From positions 1 through 5,204 of the forward strand of contig JAQGKJ010000677.1 in the NCBI GenBank assembly GCA_028290165.1: a stretch of DNA of 5,204 nucleotides, in the 5' to 3' direction. The notes under the pieces are model-generated. The model was not told the origin of the DNA. It did not search any database and was given only the letters and a program-made list of their open reading frames with translations. How positions within the stretch are numbered: the stretch's first letter is position 1; each line of letters starts with the position of its first letter. This document shows, piece after piece, positions 1 through 5,204 of this stretch. This stretch comes from Bradyrhizobium sp. (GTDB lineage Bacteria > Pseudomonadota > Alphaproteobacteria > Rhizobiales > Xanthobacteraceae). Made by a program: the position numbers and the translations under genes.

Positions 1-210
1 GCCCGCGAAATCGATCCCCGCGATCATCGGAAAGCGCCGCACCACCGGCGCCTTGCCGGTGACCGCAAGGCCATCCTTGTAGTTCAGCGTCGACCATTCG
101 ACCCGAACGGTGACGTCGCCCTCCATCAATTCGGCTTCGTCGAATTGCGTGAGCGCTGCGGTGGTTCCTTTTTCCGCCTTGTCGATCCTGATCGCCTTGA
201 ACGTTCCCAA
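1..210 (-). CDS. acuI: Acrylyl-CoA reductase-like MDR oxidoreductase (AcuI/YhdH family), 5' part only
   Basis: This is the first 70 codons of a gene that runs off the left edge. It was translated by hand from a TTG at 210 and has no stop to the window edge. The protein begins MGTFKAIRIDKAEKG and contains VRVEWSTLNYKDGLAV (about residues 35-50) and the segment GKAPVVRRFPMIAGIDFAG (52-70). This is the N-terminal GroES-like fold signature of the YhdH/YhfP/AcuI branch of medium-chain dehydrogenases, with the typical NYKD at 43-46. Family members reduce acrylyl-CoA to propionyl-CoA with NADPH in the cytosol, and some are annotated only as quinone oxidoreductases. The NADPH-binding domain lies outside the window, so substrate is inferred from family. 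The TTG start is chosen because GGAGG lies 5 nt upstream. It follows the transporter gene on the same strand after 95 bp that contain a palindromic repeat, so co-transcription is uncertain. Confidence 0.82.
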   Translation of the reverse strand, partial: MGTFKAIRIDKAEKGTTAALTQFDEAELMEGDVTVRVEWSTLNYKDGLAVTGKAPVVRRFPMIAGIDFAG

Positions 211-215
211 CGGTA

Positions 216-220
216 CCTCC
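216..220 (-). promoter_or_regulatory. Shine-Dalgarno fixing a TTG start
   Basis: On the minus strand GGAGG is followed by a 5-nt spacer and TTG (210-208). No ATG or GTG fits the conserved N-terminus at this distance, so the site decides the non-standard start of the AcuI-like gene. Confidence 0.75.
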
Positions 221-244
221 CGGTCTTCTCAGCCGCGATGTTTA

Positions 245-293
245 GAGCATGATCCGAAAAAGTGGAAACCGGTTTTCCGAAAAGATCATGCTC
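245..293. repeat. 49-bp intergenic palindromic repeat
   Basis: The outer arms GAGCATGATC (245-254) and GATCATGCTC (284-293) are perfect 10-bp inverted repeats. Inside is a second dyad, GGAAACC (264-270) against GGTTTTCC (271-278), one base short of symmetric. I recognise the sequence as a very common dispersed intergenic palindrome of Bradyrhizobium and relatives; that is recall, not a search. It lies 12 bp past the transporter stop codon and 25 bp before the Shine-Dalgarno of the next gene. The transcript could fold into a long hairpin that protects or ends the transporter mRNA. No U-tract follows, so it is not called a classical terminator. Confidence 0.8.
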
Positions 294-305
294 AAATGAA
301 GAGGA

Positions 306-1556
306 TCAGGCAGCTTGCGCAACCGGGCGCGCCACCGGCGCCTCGACGATCGGCAGGTTGATGAGCGCCGACAGCACGCCGAACAGCACTGAAAGCCACC
401 AGATCGGCGTGTACGAGCCGAATTTCTCGAAAACGATGCCGCCGAGCAAGACACCGAGGAACCCGCCGACCTGATGGCTGAAGAACGCAAATCCATAAAG
501 CGTCGCCAGCCATCGCGTCCCGAACATCAGCGCGACCAGGCTGGAGGTTGGCGGCACCGTCGAGAGCCAGGTCAGGCCGGTGACGACGCCGAACGCGATC
601 GCCGAGAAGGTGGTGATCGGGAACGAGATGAAGGCGACGATCGACATCGCCCGAGCGAAATAGATCACCGACAGGATGTAGCGCTTCGGAAACCTGCTCT
701 GCAGCCAGCCGACGCTGAGCGATCCGACGATGTTGAACAGGCCGATGGTGGCGATCACCCAGCCGCCGGTCTGAACCGCCGCGCCGCGATCGACCAGATA
801 GGCCGGAAGATGCACGGTGATGAAGGCAAGCTGAAAACCGCAGGTGAAGAAGCCGAGGACCAGCAGCACATAGGAGCGATGGCCGAAGGCCTCCGCCAGC
901 GCCTGCTTGAAAGACTGCTGCTGCGCGGCGGGCACATCGCTTGCGGCCACGCTCGGCGTCGCCAGCGCCAGCGATAGCGGGATCACCAGCAGCATCAGGG
1001 CCGCGAACACCGTCAATGCCGGCTGCCAGCCGAAATTGTCGATCAGCGCGACACCGACGGGCGCGAACAGGAATTGTCCGAACGATCCGGCGGCGGTCCC
1101 TGCCCCAAGCGCGATGCCGCGCCATTCCGGCGGCAGCAGCTTGCCGAACGACGACAGCACCAGGTTGAATGAGCATCCGGAGAGACCGAAGCCGATCAGA
1201 AGCCCGGCGCCAAGTTCGACCGAGGCCGGCGTCGACCCGTATCGCATCACCATCAGGCCCACCGCATACATCAGCGCGCCGATGGAGATCACCCGCACCG
1301 TGCCGAACCGATCCGCGATCGCGCCGGCAAATGGTTGGCCCATGCCCCACAGCAAATTCTGTACAGCCAAAGCGAGCGCGAAAACGTCGCGGCCCCAGCC
1401 GAACTCACGGCTCATCGGCTGCATGAAGAAGCCGAAGGTCGAGCGCGGCCCGAAGGTCAGCATGCCGATCAGGCTGCCGCACACCACGATCACCAGCGGG
1501 GTACGCCAGCTGACGATGCCAGAGGACGGACGGACGTCGCCTGCGGTTACGGTCAT
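306..1556 (-). CDS. MFS transporter, 12 membrane helices, monocarboxylate/oxalate-formate porter-like
   Basis: A complete 416-residue inner-membrane carrier of the major facilitator superfamily, the usual length for the family. Hydrophobic segments are spread as two sets of six (roughly residues 19-42, 56-78, 87-105, 115-135, 148-170, 177-198, then 228-250, 264-286, 294-313, 316-337, 350-373, 383-403). They are split by a polar central loop around 200-226. The loop after helix 2 carries the MFS motif A variant GAIADRFGTVRV (about 78-89). The phrase FGWGRDVFALALAVQNLLWG (52-71) is typical of the monocarboxylate (MCP) and oxalate/formate (OFA) branches, so the substrate may be a small organic anion, but this cannot be read from the sequence. 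The ATG at 1556 is preferred over an in-frame ATG at 1673 because GGGGGAA lies just upstream and the 39 extra residues are hydrophilic and not transporter-like. The gene is divergent from nadA across a shared control region. Confidence 0.9.
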   Translation of the reverse strand: MTVTAGDVRPSSGIVSWRTPLVIVVCGSLIGMLTFGPRSTFGFFMQPMSREFGWGRDVFALALAVQNLLWGMGQPFAGAIADRFGTVRVISIGALMYAVGLMVMRYGSTPASVELGAGLLIGFGLSGCSFNLVLSSFGKLLPPEWRGIALGAGTAAGSFGQFLFAPVGVALIDNFGWQPALTVFAALMLLVIPLSLALATPSVAASDVPAAQQQSFKQALAEAFGHRSYVLLVLGFFTCGFQLAFITVHLPAYLVDRGAAVQTGGWVIATIGLFNIVGSLSVGWLQSRFPKRYILSVIYFARAMSIVAFISFPITTFSAIAFGVVTGLTWLSTVPPTSSLVALMFGTRWLATLYGFAFFSHQVGGFLGVLLGGIVFEKFGSYTPIWWLSVLFGVLSALINLPIVEAPVARPVAQAA

Positions 1557-1577
1557 GCAATTCCCCCAAAATGCTTC

Positions 1578-1604
1578 GCCCGGGCCGCGAAAGCCGGGCC
1601 GGGC
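1578..1604 (-). promoter_or_regulatory. GC-rich hairpin in the leader of the MFS gene
   Basis: Reading toward the transporter, six G-C pairs (GCCCGG with CCGGGC), one C-C mismatch and three more pairs close a 7-nt loop. GAAGCATTTT follows, then the GGGGGAA ribosome site 11 nt after the stem base. Position 1578 is 22 nt before the ATG. The structure could slow leader transcription or mask the ribosome site, but the T-tract is too short to call a terminator with confidence. Confidence 0.35.
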
Positions 1605-1701
1605 ACATTGCAGGGAGTTAATGCATTCGCATGGAAATCCCAATCGGTAGTCCGACGAAAAACCGCTTCGCAATGCAGCGATGCAAATCAGGGCGGTCAG
1701 C

Positions 1702-1731
1702 CTTGACGATTTGGCGACTCGGGCAACCTAG
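1702..1731 (+). promoter_or_regulatory. Possible plus-strand promoter with CTTGAC -35 box
   Basis: CTTGAC at 1702-1707 matches the -35 element usual in alphaproteobacterial housekeeping promoters. At 16-18 bp spacing the downstream hexamers (AACCTA, ACCTAG or CCTAGC) are poor -10 boxes. If used, transcription would start near 1738 and run through both operator-like sites toward nadA. A single good box is weak evidence. Confidence 0.25.
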
Positions 1732-1759
1732 CGGAGCCTTAGAGGTGATGTTATATCCG

Positions 1760-1779
1760 ATTTGCTCAAAGCGAGGATA
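1760..1779 (-). promoter_or_regulatory. Degenerate second operator-like site (CTC-N5-GAG)
   Basis: The plus-strand sequence ATTTGCTCAAAGCGAGGATA matches the 20-bp core of the nadA operator, read on its minus strand, at 16 of 20 positions. It keeps the CTC-N5-GAG spacing exactly. Its centre (1770) is 117 bp from the main operator centre (1887), about eleven helical turns. It is less symmetric than the main site, so binding would be weaker. A regulatory role is inferred from the match alone. Confidence 0.42.
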
Positions 1780-1872
1780 ACTCTCTTCCTCCTGAGACAC
1801 CGGACTTTCCGCAATGTCGCGGACCAAATCCGAGAAACCGCCGGCCCCTAACGTGGCCGGATTTCTCAAAGC

Positions 1873-1901
1873 CCAAATATACTCAATTTGAGCATATTTG
1901 G
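1873..1901 (+). promoter_or_regulatory. Candidate NadQ-type operator upstream of nadA
   Basis: A 29-bp palindrome around T1887 in which 13 of 14 base pairs are symmetric; only 1881/1893 breaks it. The half-site is CCAAATAT-R-CTCAA. It ends 14 bp before the nadA ATG and 3 bp before the Shine-Dalgarno. TATACT at 1878-1883 within it could serve as a -10 box, though no good -35 stands at the right distance. A bound protein would block either polymerase or the early transcript, which suggests repression. From memory the sequence agrees with the motif described for NadQ, the NAD-biosynthesis regulator of alphaproteobacteria. The regulator gene is not in this window, so the name is an inference; the palindrome itself is seen directly. 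Confidence 0.8.
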
Positions 1902-1904
1902 AAA

Positions 1905-1910
1905 GGGAGG
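1905..1910 (+). promoter_or_regulatory. Shine-Dalgarno of nadA
   Basis: GGGAGG with a 5-nt spacer before ATG 1916. It excludes the longer reading from TTG 1898, which would lie inside the operator and would translate the ribosome site itself. Confidence 0.85.
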
Positions 1911-1915
1911 CCACC

Positions 1916-3022
1916 ATGCCGATCGCAGGAATCTATGGCCGTGACGACTTTGCGAGCCAAGGGCAGCCGGCCGCGCCCGCTCGGAGCCGCGTCAGTCCCG
2001 CCGGGCGCGCGCGGGCGCTGCCGATGCCATCGCTGGAATGGACGCCGGAGGTCGAGCGCTCAACCGCGCATCTCTATGAGCGGGTCAAGAATGTGATCTC
2101 GCCGGTCGAGTGGCCGTTGATGGCGCCAACCATCAAGGCGATCAACGAACTGAAGAAGACGCGCGACGCGGTCATTCTGGCGCATAATTACCAGACGCCG
2201 GAGATTTTCCATTGCGTCGCCGATATCGGCGGCGACTCGCTGCAGCTTGCGATCGAAGCGACAAAAGTGAAGTCCGGCATCATCGTGCAATGCGGCGTGC
2301 ATTTCATGGCGGAGACCTCAAAACTCCTGAACCCGCACAAGACGGTGCTGATCCCGGATTCACGCGCCGGCTGTTCGCTGGCATCCAGCATCACCGGCGC
2401 GGATGTGCGGCTATTGCGCGAACGCTTTCCCGGCGTGCCGGTCGTCGCCTATGTCAACACGTCCGCCGAGGTGAAGGCGGAGGTCGATATCTGCTGCACC
2501 TCGTCCAATGCGATCGAGGTGGTCGAAAGCCTCAACGCGCCGAAGGTGATCTTCCTGCCGGACCAGTATCTGGCGAAATACGTGGCCTCCAAGACAAACG
2601 TGAACATCATCGCCTGGAAGGGCGCCTGCGAAGTGCACGAACGCTTCACCGGCGATGAATTGCGCAGCCTTCGTGAGGCCGACCCGACGGTGCAGATCAT
2701 CGCCCATCCGGAATGCCCGCCCGACGTGCTGGCGGAGGCCGACTTCACCGGCTCGACCGCGCATATGATCAACTGGGTCCGCAACAAGCGCCCGAGGCGC
2801 GTGGCGATGATCACCGAATGCTCGATGGCCGACAATGTCAGTGCCGAGTTGCCTGATGTCGAGATGGTGCGGCCCTGCAATCTTTGTCCGCACATGAAGC
2901 GGATCACGCTGCCCAAGATTTTGGACAGCCTGGTTTCCATGCGTGAGGAAGTCACCATCGATCCACTGATTGCCGAGAAGGCGCGGCGTTCGGTGGAGCG
3001 GATGATCAATCTGAAGAATTGA
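1916..3022 (+). CDS. nadA: Quinolinate synthase NadA
   Basis: NadA is a cytosolic [4Fe-4S] enzyme that condenses iminoaspartate (from NadB) with dihydroxyacetone phosphate to quinolinate, the second step of NAD synthesis from aspartate. The protein has 368 residues. By alignment from memory with E. coli NadA (Cys113, Cys200, Cys297), the three cluster ligands are Cys153 (AGCSLASS), Cys238 ([10 protein letters not shown]) and Cys324 ([13 protein letters not shown]). The spacings are 85 and 86, as in the compact NadA type. Substrate-site motifs are present: AHNYQTPEI (89-97), GGDSLQLA (105-112), [10 protein letters not shown] (179-188), AHPECP (263-268) and TGST (278-281). The roughly 80 residues before AHNYQ are longer than in E. 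coli (about 45); the first 40 are Ala/Pro/Arg-rich and probably disordered. The start at ATG 1916 follows the Shine-Dalgarno GGGAGG. It is the first gene of nadA-nadB-nadC and sits directly behind a palindromic operator. No key residue is missing. Confidence 0.97.
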   Translation: MPIAGIYGRDDFASQGQPAAPARSRVSPAGRARALPMPSLEWTPEVERSTAHLYERVKNVISPVEWPLMAPTIKAINELKKTRDAVILAHNYQTPEIFHCVADIGGDSLQLAIEATKVKSGIIVQCGVHFMAETSKLLNPHKTVLIPDSRAGCSLASSITGADVRLLRERFPGVPVVAYVNTSAEVKAEVDICCTSSNAIEVVESLNAPKVIFLPDQYLAKYVASKTNVNIIAWKGACEVHERFTGDELRSLREADPTVQIIAHPECPPDVLAEADFTGSTAHMINWVRNKRPRRVAMITECSMADNVSAELPDVEMVRPCNLCPHMKRITLPKILDSLVSMREEVTIDPLIAEKARRSVERMINLKN

Positions 3023-3030
3023 ATTGCATC

Positions 3031-3149
3031 GTCGTCCCCGCGAAAGCGGAGACCTAGAACCACTGATACTGATTATCGCGAAAGGTAACTACCCCATCGC
3101 CCAATTGATAAGCCACGGCGTATGGGTTCCCCGCGTTCGCGGGGACGAC
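3031..3149. repeat. 119-bp intercistronic repeat with inverted ends (MITE-like)
   Basis: The ends are perfect 14-bp inverted repeats, GTCGTCCCCGCGAA at 3031-3044 and its complement at 3136-3149, with looser symmetry further in. Each end is itself a hairpin. The right one is CCCCGCG-TT-CGCGGGG (3129-3144). The left one is CCGC-GAAA-GCGG (3038-3049), where A3050 spoils a further pair. The interior (about 3055-3115) is less GC-rich. I recognise this as a dispersed small element of Bradyrhizobium-type genomes, often found in intergenic gaps; its mobilising enzyme is not evident. It fills most of the 142-bp gap between nadA and nadB and must be transcribed if they form one operon. No clear target-site duplication is visible. 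Confidence 0.78.
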
Positions 3150-3152
3150 CAA

Positions 3153-3158
3153 GAGGAG
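3153..3158 (+). promoter_or_regulatory. Shine-Dalgarno fixing the nadB start
   Basis: GAGGAG with a 6-nt spacer before ATG 3165. It begins 4 bp after the repeat ends, so the repeat's right hairpin (3129-3144) stands close to it in the mRNA. Confidence 0.85.
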
Positions 3159-3164
3159 CAAGCC

Positions 3165-4769
3165 ATGTCAGGCTACGATGATCTCACCCGCACCTCTGAC
3201 GACGTCGTCATTGTCGGCGGCGGCCTTGCTGGCCTGTTCTGCGCACTAAAGCTGGCGCCGCGTCCGGTCACCGTAATTTCGACGGCGCCATTGGGCCAGG
3301 GCGCCTCGACGGCGTGGGCGCAGGGCGGCATCGCAGCCGCGGTTGCCGAAGGCGACAGCGCCGAGGCGCATGCGGCCGACACGATCGCCGTCGGTGCGGG
3401 CCTGGTCGATGAAACAATCGCGCTGGGACTGGCGCGCGAAGCCGGCGCGAGGATCAATGACCTCTTGCATTACGGAGTCCCTTTCGACCGCGACCTCGAA
3501 GGCAGGCTCGCGGTCGGCCGGGAAGCCGCGCATTCCGCGCGGCGCATCGTGCATGTCCGCGGCGACATGGCAGGCAAGGCGATAATATCGGCACTGATCG
3601 AAGCCGTACGTAGAACGCCTTCGATCCGCCTGATCGAGGGTTTTGCCGCGGAGGCGCTCTTGACCGGGGATGGCGTGGTCGCGGGAGTTCAGTTGCGCAA
3701 GGTTGGCGACGCCTTCGCAAAGCCCGTGGCGACGGCCTCGCGCGCGGTGGTGCTGGCGACCGGCGGCATCGGGCATCTCTATGCCGTGACGACCAATCCG
3801 ACCGAAGCCAGCGGGCTCGGGCTCGCGATAGCAGCGCGCGCGGGTGCAATCATCGCCGATCCGGAATTCGTGCAGTTTCACCCGACCGCGATCATGGCCG
3901 GCCGCGATCCAGCGCCGCTCGCGACCGAAGCGTTGCGTGGTGAAGGCGCCACCCTGATCAACGACAAAGGCGAACGCTTCATGCTGGAACGGCATCCGCT
4001 CGCCGAGCTCGCACCGCGCGACATCGTGGCGCGCGGCGTGTTCGCCGAGATCGCTGCGGGCCACGGCGCATTCCTCGACGCGCGCGAGGCGTTGGCCATG
4101 CGTTTCGCCGAGAAATTTCCGACGGTCCACGCAAGCTGCATCGCAGCCGGCATCGATCCGGCAAAACAGCCGATCCCGGTGGCGCCCGCCGCGCATTATC
4201 ACATGGGCGGCATCGCCGTGGACGCGCATGGCCGCACGTCACTGAAGGGATTGTGGGCGGGCGGCGAAGTATCGTCCACCGGCGCGCATGGCGCCAACCG
4301 GTTGGCGTCGAACTCGCTGCTCGAGGCTGTGGTCTATGCCGCGCGCATCGCCGAGGATATCGCAGGCCACGCGATCGCTGCGCCGGCACGGGTGCCGGCA
4401 GCGTCGATAGGCCAGCCAGACGGCGCCACGTCCCCGCTGGCCGAAAAGAATCTGCGGACAATGATGACCGCGCATGTCGGCGTGATCCGCGATGCCGAAC
4501 ACCTGGCAGAGGCCGTGCAAGCATTTGCCGCCATGGAGCGGGATGCGGATAATATCGCGCTGCGCAACATGGCGACGACCGCTCTGTTGGTTGCGGCGTC
4601 GGCGTGGGCGCGGCGCGAAAGCCGCGGCGCCCATTTCCGCATCGATTATCCGGTTGAGAAACCAGCGCTGGCGCATCGCACTATGACGACGCTGGCCGCG
4701 GCGCGGGAGATCGCGGCGCAGCTTTCGGATTCCGCGCCGGCGCGGTCAGCACAACCGATCGTAGCATGA
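3165..4769 (+). CDS. nadB: L-aspartate oxidase NadB
   Basis: NadB is an FAD enzyme that oxidises L-aspartate to iminoaspartate, using oxygen or fumarate, and hands the unstable product to NadA. The protein has 534 residues (E. coli about 540). The N-terminal FAD-binding motif is [17 protein letters not shown] (14-30), followed by [12 protein letters not shown] (48-59). Substrate-site residues, placed by comparison from memory with E. coli His244, Arg290, His351 and Arg386, are His239 (FHPTA), Arg285 (APRDIVAR), His344 (HYHMGGI) and Arg379 ([10 protein letters not shown]). [10 protein letters not shown] (258-267) and [18 protein letters not shown] (362-379) are further succinate dehydrogenase/fumarate reductase flavoprotein landmarks. 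The helical C-terminal domain follows from about 425. ATG 3165 is chosen for its Shine-Dalgarno and because the FAD motif then starts near residue 14. An in-frame ATG at 3024 would add 47 residues translated from the intergenic repeat. Fifteen bases separate it from nadC. Confidence 0.97.
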   Translation: MSGYDDLTRTSDDVVIVGGGLAGLFCALKLAPRPVTVISTAPLGQGASTAWAQGGIAAAVAEGDSAEAHAADTIAVGAGLVDETIALGLAREAGARINDLLHYGVPFDRDLEGRLAVGREAAHSARRIVHVRGDMAGKAIISALIEAVRRTPSIRLIEGFAAEALLTGDGVVAGVQLRKVGDAFAKPVATASRAVVLATGGIGHLYAVTTNPTEASGLGLAIAARAGAIIADPEFVQFHPTAIMAGRDPAPLATEALRGEGATLINDKGERFMLERHPLAELAPRDIVARGVFAEIAAGHGAFLDAREALAMRFAEKFPTVHASCIAAGIDPAKQPIPVAPAAHYHMGGIAVDAHGRTSLKGLWAGGEVSSTGAHGANRLASNSLLEAVVYAARIAEDIAGHAIAAPARVPAASIGQPDGATSPLAEKNLRTMMTAHVGVIRDAEHLAEAVQAFAAMERDADNIALRNMATTALLVAASAWARRESRGAHFRIDYPVEKPALAHRTMTTLAAAREIAAQLSDSAPARSAQPIVA

Positions 4770-4784
4770 ATGGAATTCGCGATC

Positions 4785-5204
4785 ATGACAACACCCGCAT
4801 CACTCGTCAATTCCGAAGCCTTTTTGTCACCGCTCGCCCTCGACGAGGCCGTGCGGCGCGCACTGGACGAGGATCTCGGCCGCGCCGGCGACATCACCTC
4901 GATCGCCACCATTCCGGAAACCACGAAGGCCCACGCCATCATGATCGCGCGGCAGGCGGGCGTGATCGCCGGGCTGCCGCTGGCGGTTGCGACGTTTCAA
5001 AGACTTTCGCCTGACATCAATATCCAAGCGCATTTTCGCGATGGCGGGAGCGTCGCCGCCGGCGTGCATGTGCTGACCATCTCAGGCCCGGCACGCGCCG
5101 TGCTGGCCGGCGAACGCACCGCGCTGAAATTTGTCGGCCGGCTGTCCGGCATCGCTACGCTGACCGCTGATTACGTCCGCCATACCGCCGGTACCAAATT
5201 GCGC
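4785..5204 (+). CDS. nadC: Nicotinate-nucleotide pyrophosphorylase (quinolinate phosphoribosyltransferase) NadC, 5' part
   Basis: The first 140 codons are present and the frame is open to the right edge. The enzyme converts quinolinate and PRPP to nicotinate mononucleotide, CO2 and pyrophosphate, completing the pathway begun by NadB and NadA. The N-terminal open-faced sandwich domain carries LDEAVRRALDEDLGRAGDIT (19-38) and GVIAGLPLA (59-67). The barrel domain begins at about residue 105 with GERTALKFVGRLSGIATLT (109-127); Glu110-Arg111 correspond to the conserved ER pair, whose arginine reaches the quinolinate site of the partner subunit in known structures. The downstream active-site TRKT-type motif lies outside the window. 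The start is ATG 4785, with GGAA (4772-4775) as a weak ribosome site. An in-frame ATG at 4770, directly after the nadB stop, would add MEFAI and lacks a Shine-Dalgarno; termination-reinitiation from nadB remains possible. Confidence 0.95.
   Translation, partial: MTTPASLVNSEAFLSPLALDEAVRRALDEDLGRAGDITSIATIPETTKAHAIMIARQAGVIAGLPLAVATFQRLSPDINIQAHFRDGGSVAAGVHVLTISGPARAVLAGERTALKFVGRLSGIATLTADYVRHTAGTKLR

Larger units (their letters stand above)
1557..1915. other. Divergent intergenic control region between the MFS gene and nadA
   Basis: About 360 bp without a convincing gene. From left to right it holds the transporter Shine-Dalgarno (GGGGGAA on the minus strand, 1561-1567), a GC-rich hairpin (1578-1604), a CTTGAC box on the plus strand (1702-1707), a degenerate operator-like site (1760-1779), a small GC hairpin with arms CCGGCC (1841-1846) and GGCCGG (1855-1860), and the strong palindrome at 1873-1901. 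A 99-codon minus-strand open frame (1618-1917) crosses it but resembles no family I know and starts inside the nadA start codon. I see no tRNA or riboswitch fold here. Confidence 0.75.

Noticed and set aside
474..977. 167-codon plus-strand frame antisense to the MFS gene
   Set aside because: Highly charged Arg/Asp/Glu-rich composition with no recognisable motif is expected opposite a hydrophobic membrane-protein gene.
292..1350. 352-codon minus-strand frame inside the MFS gene
   Set aside because: It overlaps the transporter in another frame and is Arg/Ala/Gly-rich without domain motifs, a typical high-GC shadow. The transporter frame shows clear MFS helices and motif A.
1841..1860. Hairpin CCGGCC/GGCCGG upstream of the nadA operator as a terminator or riboswitch
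   Set aside because: Only six pairs around an 8-nt loop with no T-tract and no known NAD riboswitch features. It is mentioned only as part of the intergenic region.
1618..1917. 99-codon minus-strand open frame across the divergent region
   Set aside because: It resembles no family I know, starts within the nadA start codon and has no ribosome site. It runs through both operator-like sites. It is probably a chance frame.
3031..3149. CRISPR or tandem-repeat interpretation of the repeated GTCGTCCCCGCG segments
   Set aside because: There are only two copies and they are inverted, not direct, so this is an element with inverted ends.
3246..4229. 327-codon minus-strand frame antisense to nadB
   Set aside because: nadB carries all expected FAD and substrate-site motifs across this span. 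The antisense product has low-complexity His/Arg/Asp composition.
4766..5014. 82-codon frame whose ATG overlaps the nadB stop (ATGA)
   Set aside because: It looks like translational coupling, but its frame gives an Arg-rich nonsense product. The true NadC sequence is read from ATG 4785 (or 4770) in a different frame.

Overview
The window looks like chromosomal DNA from an alphaproteobacterium of the Bradyrhizobium/Rhodopseudomonas group (Nitrobacteraceae). The grounds are high GC with long antisense shadow frames, rhizobial-type protein sequences, and two short intergenic repeats of kinds I associate with Bradyrhizobium. This assignment rests on recognition, not on a search.

Layout, left to right. 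Positions 1-210 (minus strand, running off the left edge) hold the 5' end of an acrylyl-CoA reductase-like MDR oxidoreductase (AcuI/YhdH family), starting at a TTG behind a clear Shine-Dalgarno. A 49-bp palindromic repeat (245-293) separates it from a complete 12-helix MFS transporter, also on the minus strand (306-1556). A divergent control region of about 360 bp follows (1557-1915). It contains a GC-rich hairpin in the transporter leader, a degenerate operator-like site (1760-1779) and a near-perfect 29-bp palindrome (1873-1901) just before nadA. The plus strand then carries nadA (1916-3022), a 119-bp repeat with inverted ends (3031-3149), nadB (3165-4769) and the first 140 codons of nadC (4785 to the right edge).

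NadB oxidises L-aspartate to iminoaspartate. NadA condenses iminoaspartate with dihydroxyacetone phosphate to give quinolinate. NadC converts quinolinate to nicotinate mononucleotide. The three genes therefore form the de novo NAD operon from aspartate. The palindrome over the nadA start region matches what I recall of the alphaproteobacterial NAD repressor NadQ, whose gene is not in this window.

I found no novel enzymatic system. The best leads are regulatory: a second, weaker operator-like site 117 bp from the main one, which might tie the divergent transporter to NAD control, and a mobile-type repeat inside the nadA-nadB transcript. That repeat reads in frame with nadB and can add 47 false residues to its N-terminus. 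Apart from nadC and the oxidoreductase, which are cut by the window edges, the genes are intact.
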